A DNA stretch of 64,000 nucleotides, from the NCBI GenBank assembly GCA_963799925.1, contig CAWCYZ010000001.1:1364001-1428000 (forward strand). The letters run 5' to 3'. Below the pieces are notes generated by a model. It did not search any database. It saw only the letters and a list, made by a program, of their open reading frames with translations, and was not told the DNA's origin. Origin of the DNA: DATBQN01 sp963799925 (GTDB lineage: Bacteria; Acidobacteriota; Thermoanaerobaculia; Multivoradales; UBA5704). The translations under genes and the position numbers were made by a program. This document shows, piece by piece, positions 1 to 9,500 of the stretch (within the stretch, counting starts at the first letter, position 1; every line of letters begins with the position of its first letter).

Positions 1-682
1 AGCGGGAAGAAGAGGCGGGTGAACTCCCGCGTCTCGGGCGCCGCGCCGCAGTCGGCGCAGTAGGCGCCGGCGAGGTCGATGCAGTCGTTGGGGAGGGCGC
101 AGTCCTCGCAGTAGTTGCCGCCCGAGAGCGACCCGCAGTGAGGGCAGTTGCCGCGGATGTAGGCCTCGTAGAGGTAGCGCCGGCAATTCGGGCAGTAGGG
201 GGAGGGGCCGGTCTTCGCGACGAGCTCCCCCGCTCGTACAGCCGGCGGACGAACTCCTGGACCATCGGCACGTGGAAGGCGGAGGCGTTGGGGCGGGCGA
301 AGACGTCCATCTCGATGCGCGCCGCGTGGAGTGTCGCGTCGACCTCGTGCGAGAAGTGGTCGGCGGCCTCGGGCGCCGTCATGCCGTACTGGCGTCCGTT
401 GGTCAGCACCCAGGAGAGGTTGTCGTCGCTGCCGCAGAGGTAGTAGGCCTCGACCCCGCGCATCCGCAGGTAGCGCTTCTGGACGTCGGCCGCCATGTAC
501 GGCCCGCCGATGTGGCCCAGATGGAGGTCGCCGTTGGGAGTCGGCGGCGCCGAGGTCAGCAGTGCGCGGCGAGGCCGCGCCGGGTCCAGACCGCCGCGGC
601 GTAGCCGCGCGGAATCCAGACCGCCGCGGCGCCGCGGCGCGGGTTCGACGGGATCTCCGGGCCTCGCCCGCTCGCTCGTCAT
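1..682 (-). CDS. Divergent methionyl-tRNA synthetase-like protein (class I aaRS), partial, one apparent frameshift
   Basis: The 3' end lies off the left edge. ATG at 682 is one base beyond the PKS stop (684-686), so the two are translationally coupled. After a low-complexity Arg-rich leader, the catalytic core opens with TSAPPTPNGDLHLGH: the class I HIGH motif is HLGH. Four CxxC knuckles (CPNC, CPHC, CEDC, CADC) follow in the connective region, as in MetRS with zinc knuckles. Compared without gaps to E. coli MetRS (TCALPYANGSIHLGH), the methionine-pocket residues Leu13 and Tyr15 are Pro and Thr. A one-base shortage in the C run at 227-231 shifts the frame in the middle of 'YERGELVAKTG'; both sides are clearly the same protein. 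Position at the end of an NRPS-PKS transcript argues against the housekeeping copy. It could be a self-resistance enzyme or an aminoacyl-adenylate/aminoacyl-tRNA supplier; neither is shown by sequence alone. Confidence 0.8.
   Translation of the reverse strand, partial: MTSERARPGDPVEPAPRRRGGLDSARLRRGGLDPARPRRALLTSAPPTPNGDLHLGHIGGPYMAADVQKRYLRMRGVEAYYLCGSDDNLSWVLTNGRQYGMTAPEAADHFSHEVDATLHAARIEMDVFARPNASAFHVPMVQEFVRRLYERGSSSRRPAPPPTARIAGATSTRPTSAATALTAGRSRAATTARTAPSPTTASTSPAPTAPTAARRPRRGSSPASSSR
585..631 (-). repeat. 30-bp direct repeat in the leader of the MetRS-like gene
   Basis: The 17-base string tccagaccgccgcggcg occurs at 585-601 and 615-631. In the minus-strand frame it gives RRGGLDSARL and RRGGLDPARP, the Arg-rich leader before the catalytic core. 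It has the same 30-bp period as the array in the PKS linker but a different sequence. Confidence 0.85.
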
Positions 683-683
683 C

Positions 684-3600
684 TCATCCTCCCGACAGCC
701 GGTCCAGGCTCGAGAACACCTTGTCGAGCTCGGGCCCGCTCAAGCCCGCCTCCGGCAGCTCGCCGGCCCCGGCCGGCGGCGGGGCCGGCGCGGGCAGCGC
801 GCTTCCCAGGATCGCCGCCAGCTCAGCGATCGTCTGATGCTCGAAGAGCTGCTCCGGCGTCAACTGGAGCCCGGCCTCGGTGCAGCGCGAGATCATCTGG
901 ATGCCGAGCACCGAGTCGCCGCCCAGGTCGAAGAAGTTGTCGTGGATGCCCACCGGCCGGATGCCGATCGCCGCCTGCCAGATCTCGGCGAGCTTCGCCT
1001 CGACCTCGTTGGTCGGCTCGACGTAGGGGTTGGCGAGGTCGGGCCGCGGGTGCTTCGCCTGCTGCGTCCGCCCCTCGCCGGCGCGCTGCAGCCGCGAGCG
1101 ATCGGCCTCGCGCGCCTCGGCGAGGAGGACCGCGAGGTCGCGCGGCGAGACGACCACCTGCGGCGCGCGGGAGAGCGACAGCACCCGCCGCAACACCTCG
1201 ACCCCCTCGGCCGACAGCATGCCGCCGGCGGCGAGCAGCCCCTTCTCCCGCTTCTTCTCCACCGCCGGCGCGCCGGCGCCGGCGGGGCTGCCGGCCGCCG
1301 CGGGCTGCCGCAGCCGCGCCATCGCCTCCCCCACCCGCTTCATGGTGAAGCCCTCGATCGCCATCAGCTCGGCGCCGGCGGCGTCGAAGAGGGTGACGTC
1401 GAAGTGCGCCAGCTCGCGCGAGCTGCCGTCGTCGGCGCGCCGGATGTGGCTGAAGACGCGGGGCGGCAGGGGCCGGCGGAAGACCACCCGCCGGTAGCCG
1501 AGCGGCAGGTACGCCTCGGTGCCGAAGACCGAGCCCAGCGCCGTCGCGACGTCTAAGAGGGCGGGATGGATCGCCAGCCCCTCGACGTCGGCGTGGAACT
1601 CGGCGGGCAGCTCGAGCTCGATCAAGGCGCTCTCCTCGCTCGCCGCGATCCGGCGGACGCTCTGCCAGCGTGGGCCCCAGCTCACCGCCCCTTCGGCGTG
1701 CGTGATCTCGGTCGTCGCGAGGTCGATCTCGCGCTCGAAGGTGGCGAAGAGCGCGGCGAGGTCCTGGCGCGTCCCGCCGTCGTCCGGACCGGCGGCGATG
1801 CGGCCGTGGGCATGCTCCTGCCAGGCCGGCTCGCCGCCTTCGCCAGCGGTGGCGGAGGCGATGCGGAAGCCGTAGCCCTCGCCGTCGCGGGCGAGGGTGA
1901 TGCGCGCCTCCCGGCTCTCCCCCTCCTGGACCATGAGCGGGCTCTGGAAGAGGAGGTCGCGGATCTCGACCGCCCCGTCGCCGAGCTGCTGGGCGAAGGC
2001 CGCCCGCGCCAGCTCGATCCAGGTGGTGCCGGGCAGCGCGCCGACTCCCAGGATGCGGTGCTCGGCGAGCGGCCAGTGGCGCTCGGCGCTGAACTCGGTG
2101 GTGAACACCGCCTCGTCCGGCCCGGCGCTCACCCGGCTGTCGATCAAGGGGTGGAGCGGCTCGCGGACGGCGGGCCGCCGGGCCTCGCGGAGAGCCGTGG
2201 GCGGCGCGGTGTTGACCGCCATGCCGACCTCCTGCCAGGCGCTCCAGTTGATCGACACCGTGAAGCCGCCGCCGGGCGCGGCGCTGCGCGCCTGTGCATA
2301 GGCGTCGAGGTAGTTGTTGGCGCCGCAGTAGTCGACCTGGCCGAAGCCGCCGAGCACCGCGATGGTCGAGGAGCAGAGCACCAGGAAGTCGAGCGGCTCC
2401 GGGCTCTCGGCGAGCAGCGTGTCGAGCACCCGCGTGCCCGAGACCTTGGGCGCCAGGACGCGGTCGGCCATCTCGCGCGTCTTCAGCGGGATGATGCCGC
2501 CGCCGGGGACGCCCGCCGAGTGGATCACGCCGTGGATGGCGCCGAAGCGCTCGCGGCCCGCCGCCATCGCGGCGCGCATCGACGCGAGGTCGGCGACGCT
2601 CGCCTGGACGGCCAGCACCTCGCCGCCCAGCGCCTCGATCTGGCGCAATCGGTGGATCTTCTCGCTCACCGGATCGCCGGCGGTGTGGCTGACCAGCCAG
2701 GCGTCCCAGGCCTCGCGCTCGGGGAGCGGCGAGCGGCCGACGAGGACGAGGCGGGCGCGCGCCTGCCGCGCCAGGTGCTCGGCGAAGGCGAGGCCGAGGC
2801 CGCCGAGGCCGCCGGTGACGAGGTAGACCCCGCGCTCGCGCAGGCGCGGCTGCAGCGACTGGAGCGAGGCGCCTCCCGGCGCTGGCGATTGGAGCGAGGC
2901 GCCTCCCGGCGCTGGCGATTGGAGCGAGGCGCCTCCCGGCGCCGGCGATGGGAGCGAGGCGCCTCCCGGCGCCTCGACCCGCACCGGCTGGTAGGCCAGC
3001 ACGGAGCGCTCGCCGCTGCGGTAGGCGACGACCGGCTCGGCCGGAGAGCCCGCCGGCGCCGGGCTGCCGAGCTCGGCGGCGAGCTGCTCGACGAGCTCGG
3101 CCGCCGCCGCTCCGGCCAGCGGCCAGACGACGTCGACGCTCTGGCAGGCGAAGCTCGAGTGCTCCTGCGGGATGACCTTGACCGGCCCCAGCGCCGCCGC
3201 CTTCTCCGGCACCGGCACCTCTCCCGGCAGGACGCGGTGGAGGCGGTTGCCCACCACCCCGAGGCGCACCGCGCGGCCGCTCGCCCCGGCCTTGACCAGC
3301 CCCTGCGCCAGGAAGAGCAGGCTGTAGAAGCCGCGGTCCATGGCCGCCGCGAGCTCCTCCTCGGGCACCGGGCCGCCCGCCTCGGCGCCGACCATCCAGA
3401 GATGGCCGATGACATCGGGCAGCTCGCCGGCGGCGCCGAGGGACTGGAACAGCGCCTCGTAGTCGCCGCGCTGCGCGGGGTCGATGGCGAAGTGGCCGGG
3501 GGCGAGCGCGGTGAAGGCGGGGCCGGCCTCGACCATGGCGACCGGCGACCCCGCGGCCCGGAGGCGCTCGGCCAGCCGCTCGGCGAGCCCCAGGCGATCG

Positions 3601-6479
3601 GCGAAGAGCAGCCAGCGCGGCGCCGCGCCGCCGCCCTCCGGCCGCGGGCGGGGAAGCGCCAGGGGCGCCGGCCGCCAGCACGGCAGGTAGAGCCACTCGG
3701 CGAGATCCGTCTTCTTGCGCGGGGCGGCGCTGGTCGAGGAGATCGTCGAGAAGCTCGCGCCGTCCCCGGCCGGGTCGATCCAGAAGCGCCGGCGCTCGAA
3801 GGGATAGGTGGGGAGGGCGACCCGCACCCGCCGCTCGCGGGCGTAAAAGCCCGGCCAGTCGACCGCCGCACCGTGGAGCCAGAGCTGCCCCAGGGTCGAG
3901 AGCAGGCGCGGCAGGTCCTGCTCGGCGTCCCCGGCATCCTGCGCCTGCCGCAGCGACGACAGCACCGCGACGCTCGCGGGCTTCCCCGGCTGCTGCCGGG
4001 CGAGGGTCGCCAGGGTCTTGCCGGGGCCGACCTCGAGGAGCAGCGCCTCGCCCTCGCCGTAGAGCGTCGCGAGCCCCTCGGCGAAACGCACCGTGCCGCG
4101 CAGGTGACGCACCCAGTGCTCCGGGTCGGTCGCCTCCGCCGCCGTGATCCAGGTGCCGGTGACGTTCGAGATATAGGGAATCCGCGGCGCCTGCAGGTCG
4201 ACCTTCCTCACCTCCTCCAGGAAGGCCGCCAGGATCGGCTCCATCATCGCCGAGTGGAAGGCGTGCGACGTGTGCAGCCGCCGGCAGGCGACGCCGTCGC
4301 CGGCGAGGCGCTCCGCGAGCGCCGCGACCGCCTCCTCCGGCCCCGACACCACCGAGCGCGCCGGCCCGTTGGTCGCCGCGAGCGAGAGCTGGCGGCCGAG
4401 GAGCGGCGCGAGCTCCGCCGCGGGCAGCGGCACGGTCAGCATGGCGCCCGGCGGCTGGCTCTGCATCAGCCGGCCGCGCGCCGCGACCAGCGCCAGCGCC
4501 TCCGGCAGCGTCATCACCCCGGCGAGGCAGGCGGCGACGTACTCGCCGATCGAGTGGCCCATCATCGCCTGCGGCGCGATCCCCCATTCCATCCACAGCG
4601 TGGCGAGCGCGTATTCGACCGCGAAGAGGGCGGGCTGGGCGAGCGACGTCTGCTCCAGGCGGCGGGCGCGCTCGGCCGCGGTGTCTAGACTGCCATCCAG
4701 ACTGCCATCCGGACTGCCATCCCGTGGATAGAGCACCTGGCGCAGATCGAGCCCCAGGTGGGGGCGCAGGCCCTCGGCGCAGCGGTCGAGCGCGGCACGG
4801 AAGGCGGGCTCGCGAAGGTAGAGACCCTCCCCCATGCCGACGTGCTGCGCCCCCTGGCCGGAGAAGAGGTAGACGACCCGCGGGCTCTTGCTCCGCGGGC
4901 TGCCGGAGAGCAGCCGCTTGGAATCGGCGGCGGCCAGGGCGGCGGCCGCGTCGGCGCCGCCGGCGGCGACCAGGATGCGCCGGTGCTCCATCTGCTTGCG
5001 CCCGACCTGCAGGGTGTAGGCGACGTCCGCGAGATCCTCCTCCGGGTGCGCCTCGAGGTGGGCCGCCAGGCGCGCCGTGGCGGCGGCGAGGGCGGTCGGC
5101 GTCTTCGCCGAGAGGACGAGGAGCTGGTGCGGCCGCGAGGCGCTCCCCGGCGCGCGCGCCGGCGCCTCCTCGAGGATCACGTGCGCGTTGGTGCCGCCGA
5201 TGCCGAAGGCCGACACCCCGGCCCGGCGCGGCGCCCCGTTCGACTTCCAGGGCGTCGGCTCGGTGACGACGTAGAACGGGCTGTTCGCGAAGTCGATCTG
5301 CGGGTTGGGCTCGTCGAACAGGAGGCTCGGCGGGATCAGCTCGTGGCGCAGCGCGAGGACCGTCTTGATGAGCCCGGTGATGCCGGCCGCGGCGCCGGCG
5401 TGGCCGATGTTCGACTTCGCCGAGCCGATGCCGCAGAACTGCTTGCGGTCGGTGCGCTCGGCGAAGGCGCGGGTGAGCGCCCCGACCTCGATCGGATCGC
5501 CCATCGGCGTGCCGGTGCCGTGCGCCTCGACGTAGCTGATGGTGTCGGGCTCGACGCCGGCGGTGATCTGCGCGGCGCGGATCACCCGCGCCTGGCCGTC
5601 GGCGCCGGGGGCGGTGTAGCCGACCCTGGCGGCGGCATCGTTGTTGACCGCCGAGCCCTTGATCACGGCGTAGACGGCGTCGCCGTCGGCGACCGCGTCA
5701 TCGAGGCGCTTCACCACCACGGCGCCCAGGGCGCTGCCGAAGATGGTGCCGCGCGCCTTGGCGTCGAAGGGGCGGACGTGACCGTCGGACGAGCCGACGT
5801 CGCCCTCGTGCGAGAGGTAGCCCTGGAAGAGGGGCACCTTGATCGCCACGGCGCCGGCGACCGCCATGTCGATCTCCCCCGCGAGCAGGCTCTGGCAGGC
5901 GAAGTGGAGGGCGACGAGCGCCGTCGAGCAGGCGGTCTGCACGCTGACGCTGGGACCGCCGAGGTTCAGCTTGTACGAGACGCGGGTGGCGACGTAGTCC
6001 TTGTCGTTCGAGACCTGGGCGTGGAACTCGCCGACGGTGACGATCGCCTCCGGGTTGCGGTAGATGTTGAACAGGTAGCCCGGCATGCGGCTGCCGGCAT
6101 AGACGCCGACCGCGCCCGGGTAGCGCTCGGTGTCGTAGCCGGCGTCCTCGAGCGACTCGTGGACGCATTCGAGGAAGAGGCGCTGCTGCGGATCGACGAT
6201 CTCCGCCTCGCGCGGCGGGATGCCGAAGAAGGCGGCGTCGAAGAGGTCGGCGTCGTCGACGATCCGCCCCACCGGCACGTAGTCGGGGTGGGCGATGAGG
6301 GCGGGGGGATCCCCCCCGGCGGCGAGCTGCTCGGGCGTGAAGTAAGTGATCGACTCCACCCCCGCGGCCAGGTTGCGCCAGTACTCCTCGACGTTCCTGG
6401 CGCCGGGGAAACGGCCGGCCATGCCGACGATGGCGATCTCCAGGCCGGTGGTCCCGCCGTCGTCGTGCCCTGCGCTCAT
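684..6479 (-). CDS. Type I modular polyketide synthase, one module KS-AT-KR-DH-ACP
   Basis: 1931 residues from ATG 6479, preceded by an 'acaggagaccgcg' Shine-Dalgarno region 22 bases after the NRPS-PKS stop. Domains: KS about 11-440 (Cys184 in QTACSTAL, EAHGTGT, KSNIGHAG); AT about 545-830 (Ser643 in GHSIGEY, HAFH motif, which predicts malonyl-CoA); KR about 1215-1400 (TGGLGGLG, Tyr in QVDYCGANNY); DH about 1440-1710 (HRILGVGALP fits HxxxGxxxxP with His1474, partner Asp in HPALLD); ACP with Ser1856 in GGDSVLG. KR precedes DH, the reverse of most cis-AT modules. With active KR and DH the module should add a malonate-derived enoyl unit. There is no TE. The protein is a near copy of the PKS part of the upstream gene. 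Two short tandem repeats (4688-4723 and 2861-2970) lie in interdomain linkers. Confidence 0.93.
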   Translation of the reverse strand: MSAGHDDGGTTGLEIAIVGMAGRFPGARNVEEYWRNLAAGVESITYFTPEQLAAGGDPPALIAHPDYVPVGRIVDDADLFDAAFFGIPPREAEIVDPQQRLFLECVHESLEDAGYDTERYPGAVGVYAGSRMPGYLFNIYRNPEAIVTVGEFHAQVSNDKDYVATRVSYKLNLGGPSVSVQTACSTALVALHFACQSLLAGEIDMAVAGAVAIKVPLFQGYLSHEGDVGSSDGHVRPFDAKARGTIFGSALGAVVVKRLDDAVADGDAVYAVIKGSAVNNDAAARVGYTAPGADGQARVIRAAQITAGVEPDTISYVEAHGTGTPMGDPIEVGALTRAFAERTDRKQFCGIGSAKSNIGHAGAAAGITGLIKTVLALRHELIPPSLLFDEPNPQIDFANSPFYVVTEPTPWKSNGAPRRAGVSAFGIGGTNAHVILEEAPARAPGSASRPHQLLVLSAKTPTALAAATARLAAHLEAHPEEDLADVAYTLQVGRKQMEHRRILVAAGGADAAAALAAADSKRLLSGSPRSKSPRVVYLFSGQGAQHVGMGEGLYLREPAFRAALDRCAEGLRPHLGLDLRQVLYPRDGSPDGSLDGSLDTAAERARRLEQTSLAQPALFAVEYALATLWMEWGIAPQAMMGHSIGEYVAACLAGVMTLPEALALVAARGRLMQSQPPGAMLTVPLPAAELAPLLGRQLSLAATNGPARSVVSGPEEAVAALAERLAGDGVACRRLHTSHAFHSAMMEPILAAFLEEVRKVDLQAPRIPYISNVTGTWITAAEATDPEHWVRHLRGTVRFAEGLATLYGEGEALLLEVGPGKTLATLARQQPGKPASVAVLSSLRQAQDAGDAEQDLPRLLSTLGQLWLHGAAVDWPGFYARERRVRVALPTYPFERRRFWIDPAGDGASFSTISSTSAAPRKKTDLAEWLYLPCWRPAPLALPRPRPEGGGAAPRWLLFADRLGLAERLAERLRAAGSPVAMVEAGPAFTALAPGHFAIDPAQRGDYEALFQSLGAAGELPDVIGHLWMVGAEAGGPVPEEELAAAMDRGFYSLLFLAQGLVKAGASGRAVRLGVVGNRLHRVLPGEVPVPEKAAALGPVKVIPQEHSSFACQSVDVVWPLAGAAAAELVEQLAAELGSPAPAGSPAEPVVAYRSGERSVLAYQPVRVEAPGGASLPSPAPGGASLQSPAPGGASLQSPAPGGASLQSLQPRLRERGVYLVTGGLGGLGLAFAEHLARQARARLVLVGRSPLPEREAWDAWLVSHTAGDPVSEKIHRLRQIEALGGEVLAVQASVADLASMRAAMAAGRERFGAIHGVIHSAGVPGGGIIPLKTREMADRVLAPKVSGTRVLDTLLAESPEPLDFLVLCSSTIAVLGGFGQVDYCGANNYLDAYAQARSAAPGGGFTVSINWSAWQEVGMAVNTAPPTALREARRPAVREPLHPLIDSRVSAGPDEAVFTTEFSAERHWPLAEHRILGVGALPGTTWIELARAAFAQQLGDGAVEIRDLLFQSPLMVQEGESREARITLARDGEGYGFRIASATAGEGGEPAWQEHAHGRIAAGPDDGGTRQDLAALFATFEREIDLATTEITHAEGAVSWGPRWQSVRRIAASEESALIELELPAEFHADVEGLAIHPALLDVATALGSVFGTEAYLPLGYRRVVFRRPLPPRVFSHIRRADDGSSRELAHFDVTLFDAAGAELMAIEGFTMKRVGEAMARLRQPAAAGSPAGAGAPAVEKKREKGLLAAGGMLSAEGVEVLRRVLSLSRAPQVVVSPRDLAVLLAEAREADRSRLQRAGEGRTQQAKHPRPDLANPYVEPTNEVEAKLAEIWQAAIGIRPVGIHDNFFDLGGDSVLGIQMISRCTEAGLQLTPEQLFEHQTIAELAAILGSALPAPAPPPAGAGELPEAGLSGPELDKVFSSLDRLSGG
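2861..2970 (-). repeat. 30-bp minisatellite, four copies, in the linker before KR of the PKS gene
   Basis: The 20-base core ggagcgaggcgcctcccggc occurs at 2861-2880, 2891-2910, 2921-2940 and 2951-2970. In frame it encodes a 10-residue unit, GGASLQSPAP. The duplicate PKS module has no such array, so it expanded after the duplication. Its length is a multiple of three and keeps the frame. Confidence 0.95.
4688..4723 (-). repeat. 12-bp tandem repeat, three copies, in the AT domain
   Basis: Units gactgccatcca, gactgccatccg and gactgccatccc are contiguous and encode DGSPDGSLDGSLD, within a surface loop of the AT between the RQVLYPR and RLEQTSLAQPAL segments. The paralogous module carries a different insertion at this loop (about 10400-10465). 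Confidence 0.9.
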
Positions 6480-6501
6480 CGCGGTCTCCTGTGAAGTCGT
6501 G

Positions 6502-9500
6502 TCACGACGGCAGCCGCTCCAGGCTCGAGAAGACTCGGTCGAGCTCGGCCTGGCTGAGGCTGGCGGCGGCGAGATCCTCGGCGTCGATCCCGTCGCCCTC
6601 CGGGGCCGCCGCCGCCGCGGTGGCCGGCGCGCTCGCCAGGACGGCCGCCAGCTCGGCGATCGTCTGGTGCTCGAAGAGCTGCTCGGGGGAGAGCTTGAGC
6701 CCGGCGTCCATGCAGCGCGAGATCATCTGCACGCCGAGCACCGAATCGCCGCCGAGGTCGAAGAAGTTGTCGTGCACCCCCACCTGCTGAATGCCGAGCG
6801 ACTCCTGCCAGATCTCGGCGAGCCGCGCCTCCACCTCGCCGCTCGGCGCGACGTAGGGGTTGGGCAGGTCGGGCCGCGGATGGTTCGCCTGCTGCGCGCG
6901 CGCCCCGGCGGCGCGCTCCATGATCCGCGAGCGGTCGACGGCGCGCGCCTGCTCGAGGACCGCCGCCAGGTCGCGCGGCGAGACGACCACCTGCGGCATG
7001 CGGGAGAGCGACAGCACCCGCCGGAACGCCTCCACCCCCTCGGCCGACAGCATGCCGCCGGAGGCCAGGAGCCCCTTCTCCTTCGGCCTCTCCTTCTCCC
7101 TGCCCGCCCGCGCCGGCGGCGCGGCGGCCGCGGCCGGCCGCTGCATCCTGCCCAGCGACTCGCGCAGGCGCTTCATCGTGAAGCCCTCGAGCGCCATCAG
7201 CTCGGCGCCGGAGTCGTCGAGGAGGAGGATGTCGAAATGGATGACCTCGCGCGGCTCCCCGTCGTCGGCGCGCCGGATGTGGCTGAAGACGCGGGCCGGC
7301 AGCGGCCGGCGAAAGACGATCCGCCGGTAGGCGAACGGCAGGTAGACCTCGCCGCCGGCGAGCGTCGCGAGCGAGGTCGCCACGTCCAGCAGGGCGGGAT
7401 GGATCGCCAGCTGCGCCAGGTCGCCGCGGAACCGTTCGGGCAGCTCGAGCTCGACCAGCACGCCGTCGGCGCCGGCCAGCACCCGCCGCACGCTCTCCTT
7501 CCAGTGCGGCCCCCAGGTCACCGGGCTCTGCTGCTCGGCGCTCTCGATCGTCCAGCGGAAGTCGACCTCGCGGTCGAACGAGGCGACGAGCGCCGCGAGG
7601 TCGTGGCGGATCTCGGCGCTCTCGCGATCGTCGGCGAGGGCGGCGATCCGGCCGCGCGCGTGCTCCTGCCAGGCCGTGTCGCCGCCGTTGCCGCCGGCGG
7701 ACCCGGCGGCCGCCGAGGCGATGCGGAAGCCGCAGCCCAGGGCGTCGCGGGAGAGGGTGATGCGCGCCTCCTTGCGCTCTCCGTCCGGCACCATGAACGG
7801 GCTCTGGAAGAGGAGGTCGCGGAGCTCGACGGGCGCCGCGCCGGCGCCGGACCACAGGGCGAAGGCGGCCCGCGCCAGCTCGATCCAGGTGGTGCCGGGC
7901 AGCGCGCCGACGCCGAGGATGCGGTGCTCCTCGAGCGGCCAGTGGCGGTCGGCGCCGAACTCGGTGGTGAAGACCACCTCGTCCGCCGTCTCGCTCAGCC
8001 GGCCGTCGATCATCCAGTGGAGGGCCGCCGCCGGCGACACGCTCGGCGGCGCCGCCGCGCGCAGCGAAGGGGGCGGCGCGGTGTCGACCGCCATGCCGAC
8101 CTCCTGCCAGGCGCTCCAGTCGACCGATACCGTCAGGCCGGCGGCGCTCCGCGCCTGGGCATAGGCGTCGAGGTAGTTGTTGGCGCCGCAGTAGTCGACC
8201 TGGCCGACGCCGCCGATCACCGCCGCGGTCGACGAGCAGAGCAGCAGGAAGTCGAGCGGCTCCGGGCTCTCGGCGAGCAGGGCGTCGAGCACCCGCGTGC
8301 CCGAGACCTTGGGCGCCAGGACGCGGTCGGCCATCTCGCGCGTCTTCAGCTGGATGATGCCGGCGCCGGCGACGCCCGCCGAGTGGACGATGCCGTGCAG
8401 GGCGCCGAAGCGCTCGCGGGCCGCCGCCACCGCCCCGCGCATCGACTCGAGGTCGGTGACGCTGGCGGCGATGGGCAGCACCTCGGCGCCGAGCGCCTCG
8501 ATGGCGCGCAGCTGGCGGATCTTCCCGCTCACCGCGTCGTCGGCGGCATGGCCGGCGAGCCAGGCGTCCCAGGCGGCGGGCGCCGGGAGCGGCGTGCGGC
8601 CGACGAGGACGAGGCGGGCCCGCGCCTCGCGCGCCAGGTGCTCGGCGAAGACCAACCCCAGCCCGCCGAGGCCGCCGGTGATCAGGTAGACCCCCCGCTC
8701 GCGCAGGCGCGGCGGCAGCGGCCGCGCCGCGGGCTCCTCGACCCGCAGCGGGTGGTAGCCCTGAACCCAGCGCTCGCCGTCGCGGTACGCCACCGCCGGC
8801 TCGGACGCCGCGGCGAGCTCGGCGGCGAGCGTCTCGACGAGCTCGTCGGCCGCCGCCTCGGCCAGCGGCCAGACGACGTCGACGCTCCGGCAGGCGAGGT
8901 TCGAGTGCTCCTGCGGGATGACCTTGGCGGGGCCGAGCGCCACCGCCTTCTCGGGCACCGGCAGGTCGCCCGGATGGACGCGGAAGAGGCGGTTGGCGAC
9001 CACGCCGAGGCGCACCGCGCGGCTGGTGACGCCGGCCTTGACCAGCCCCTGCGCCAGATGGAGCAGGCTGTAGAAGCCGCGGTCGATGGCCGCCGCGACC
9101 TCCCCCTCGGGCAGCGGGCCGCCGGGCTCCGCGCCCACTCCCCAGAGATGGGCGATGACGTCGGGCAGCTCGCCGGCCGCGGCGAGCTCGGCGAGCAGCG
9201 ACTCGTAGTCGCCGCGCCGGCCGGGATCGATCGCGTAGCGGCCCGGGGCGAGCACCGCGAACGCCGCGCCGGGCTCGACCCGCGAGACCGGCAGGCCGCG
9301 GTCGCGCAGGTGGTCGGCCAGCCGGTCGGCGAGCCCCATGCCGTCGGCGAAGAGCAGCCAGCGCGCGGCGCTCCCCTCCTCCGCCGCGCGGAGGGGCGGC
9401 GGCGACACCGCCCGCCTCCATTCCGGCAGGTAGAACCAATCGGCCAGCTCCTTCTTCTTGCGCGACAGAGTCGAGCTCGAGGTCAACGACGAGGCCGACT

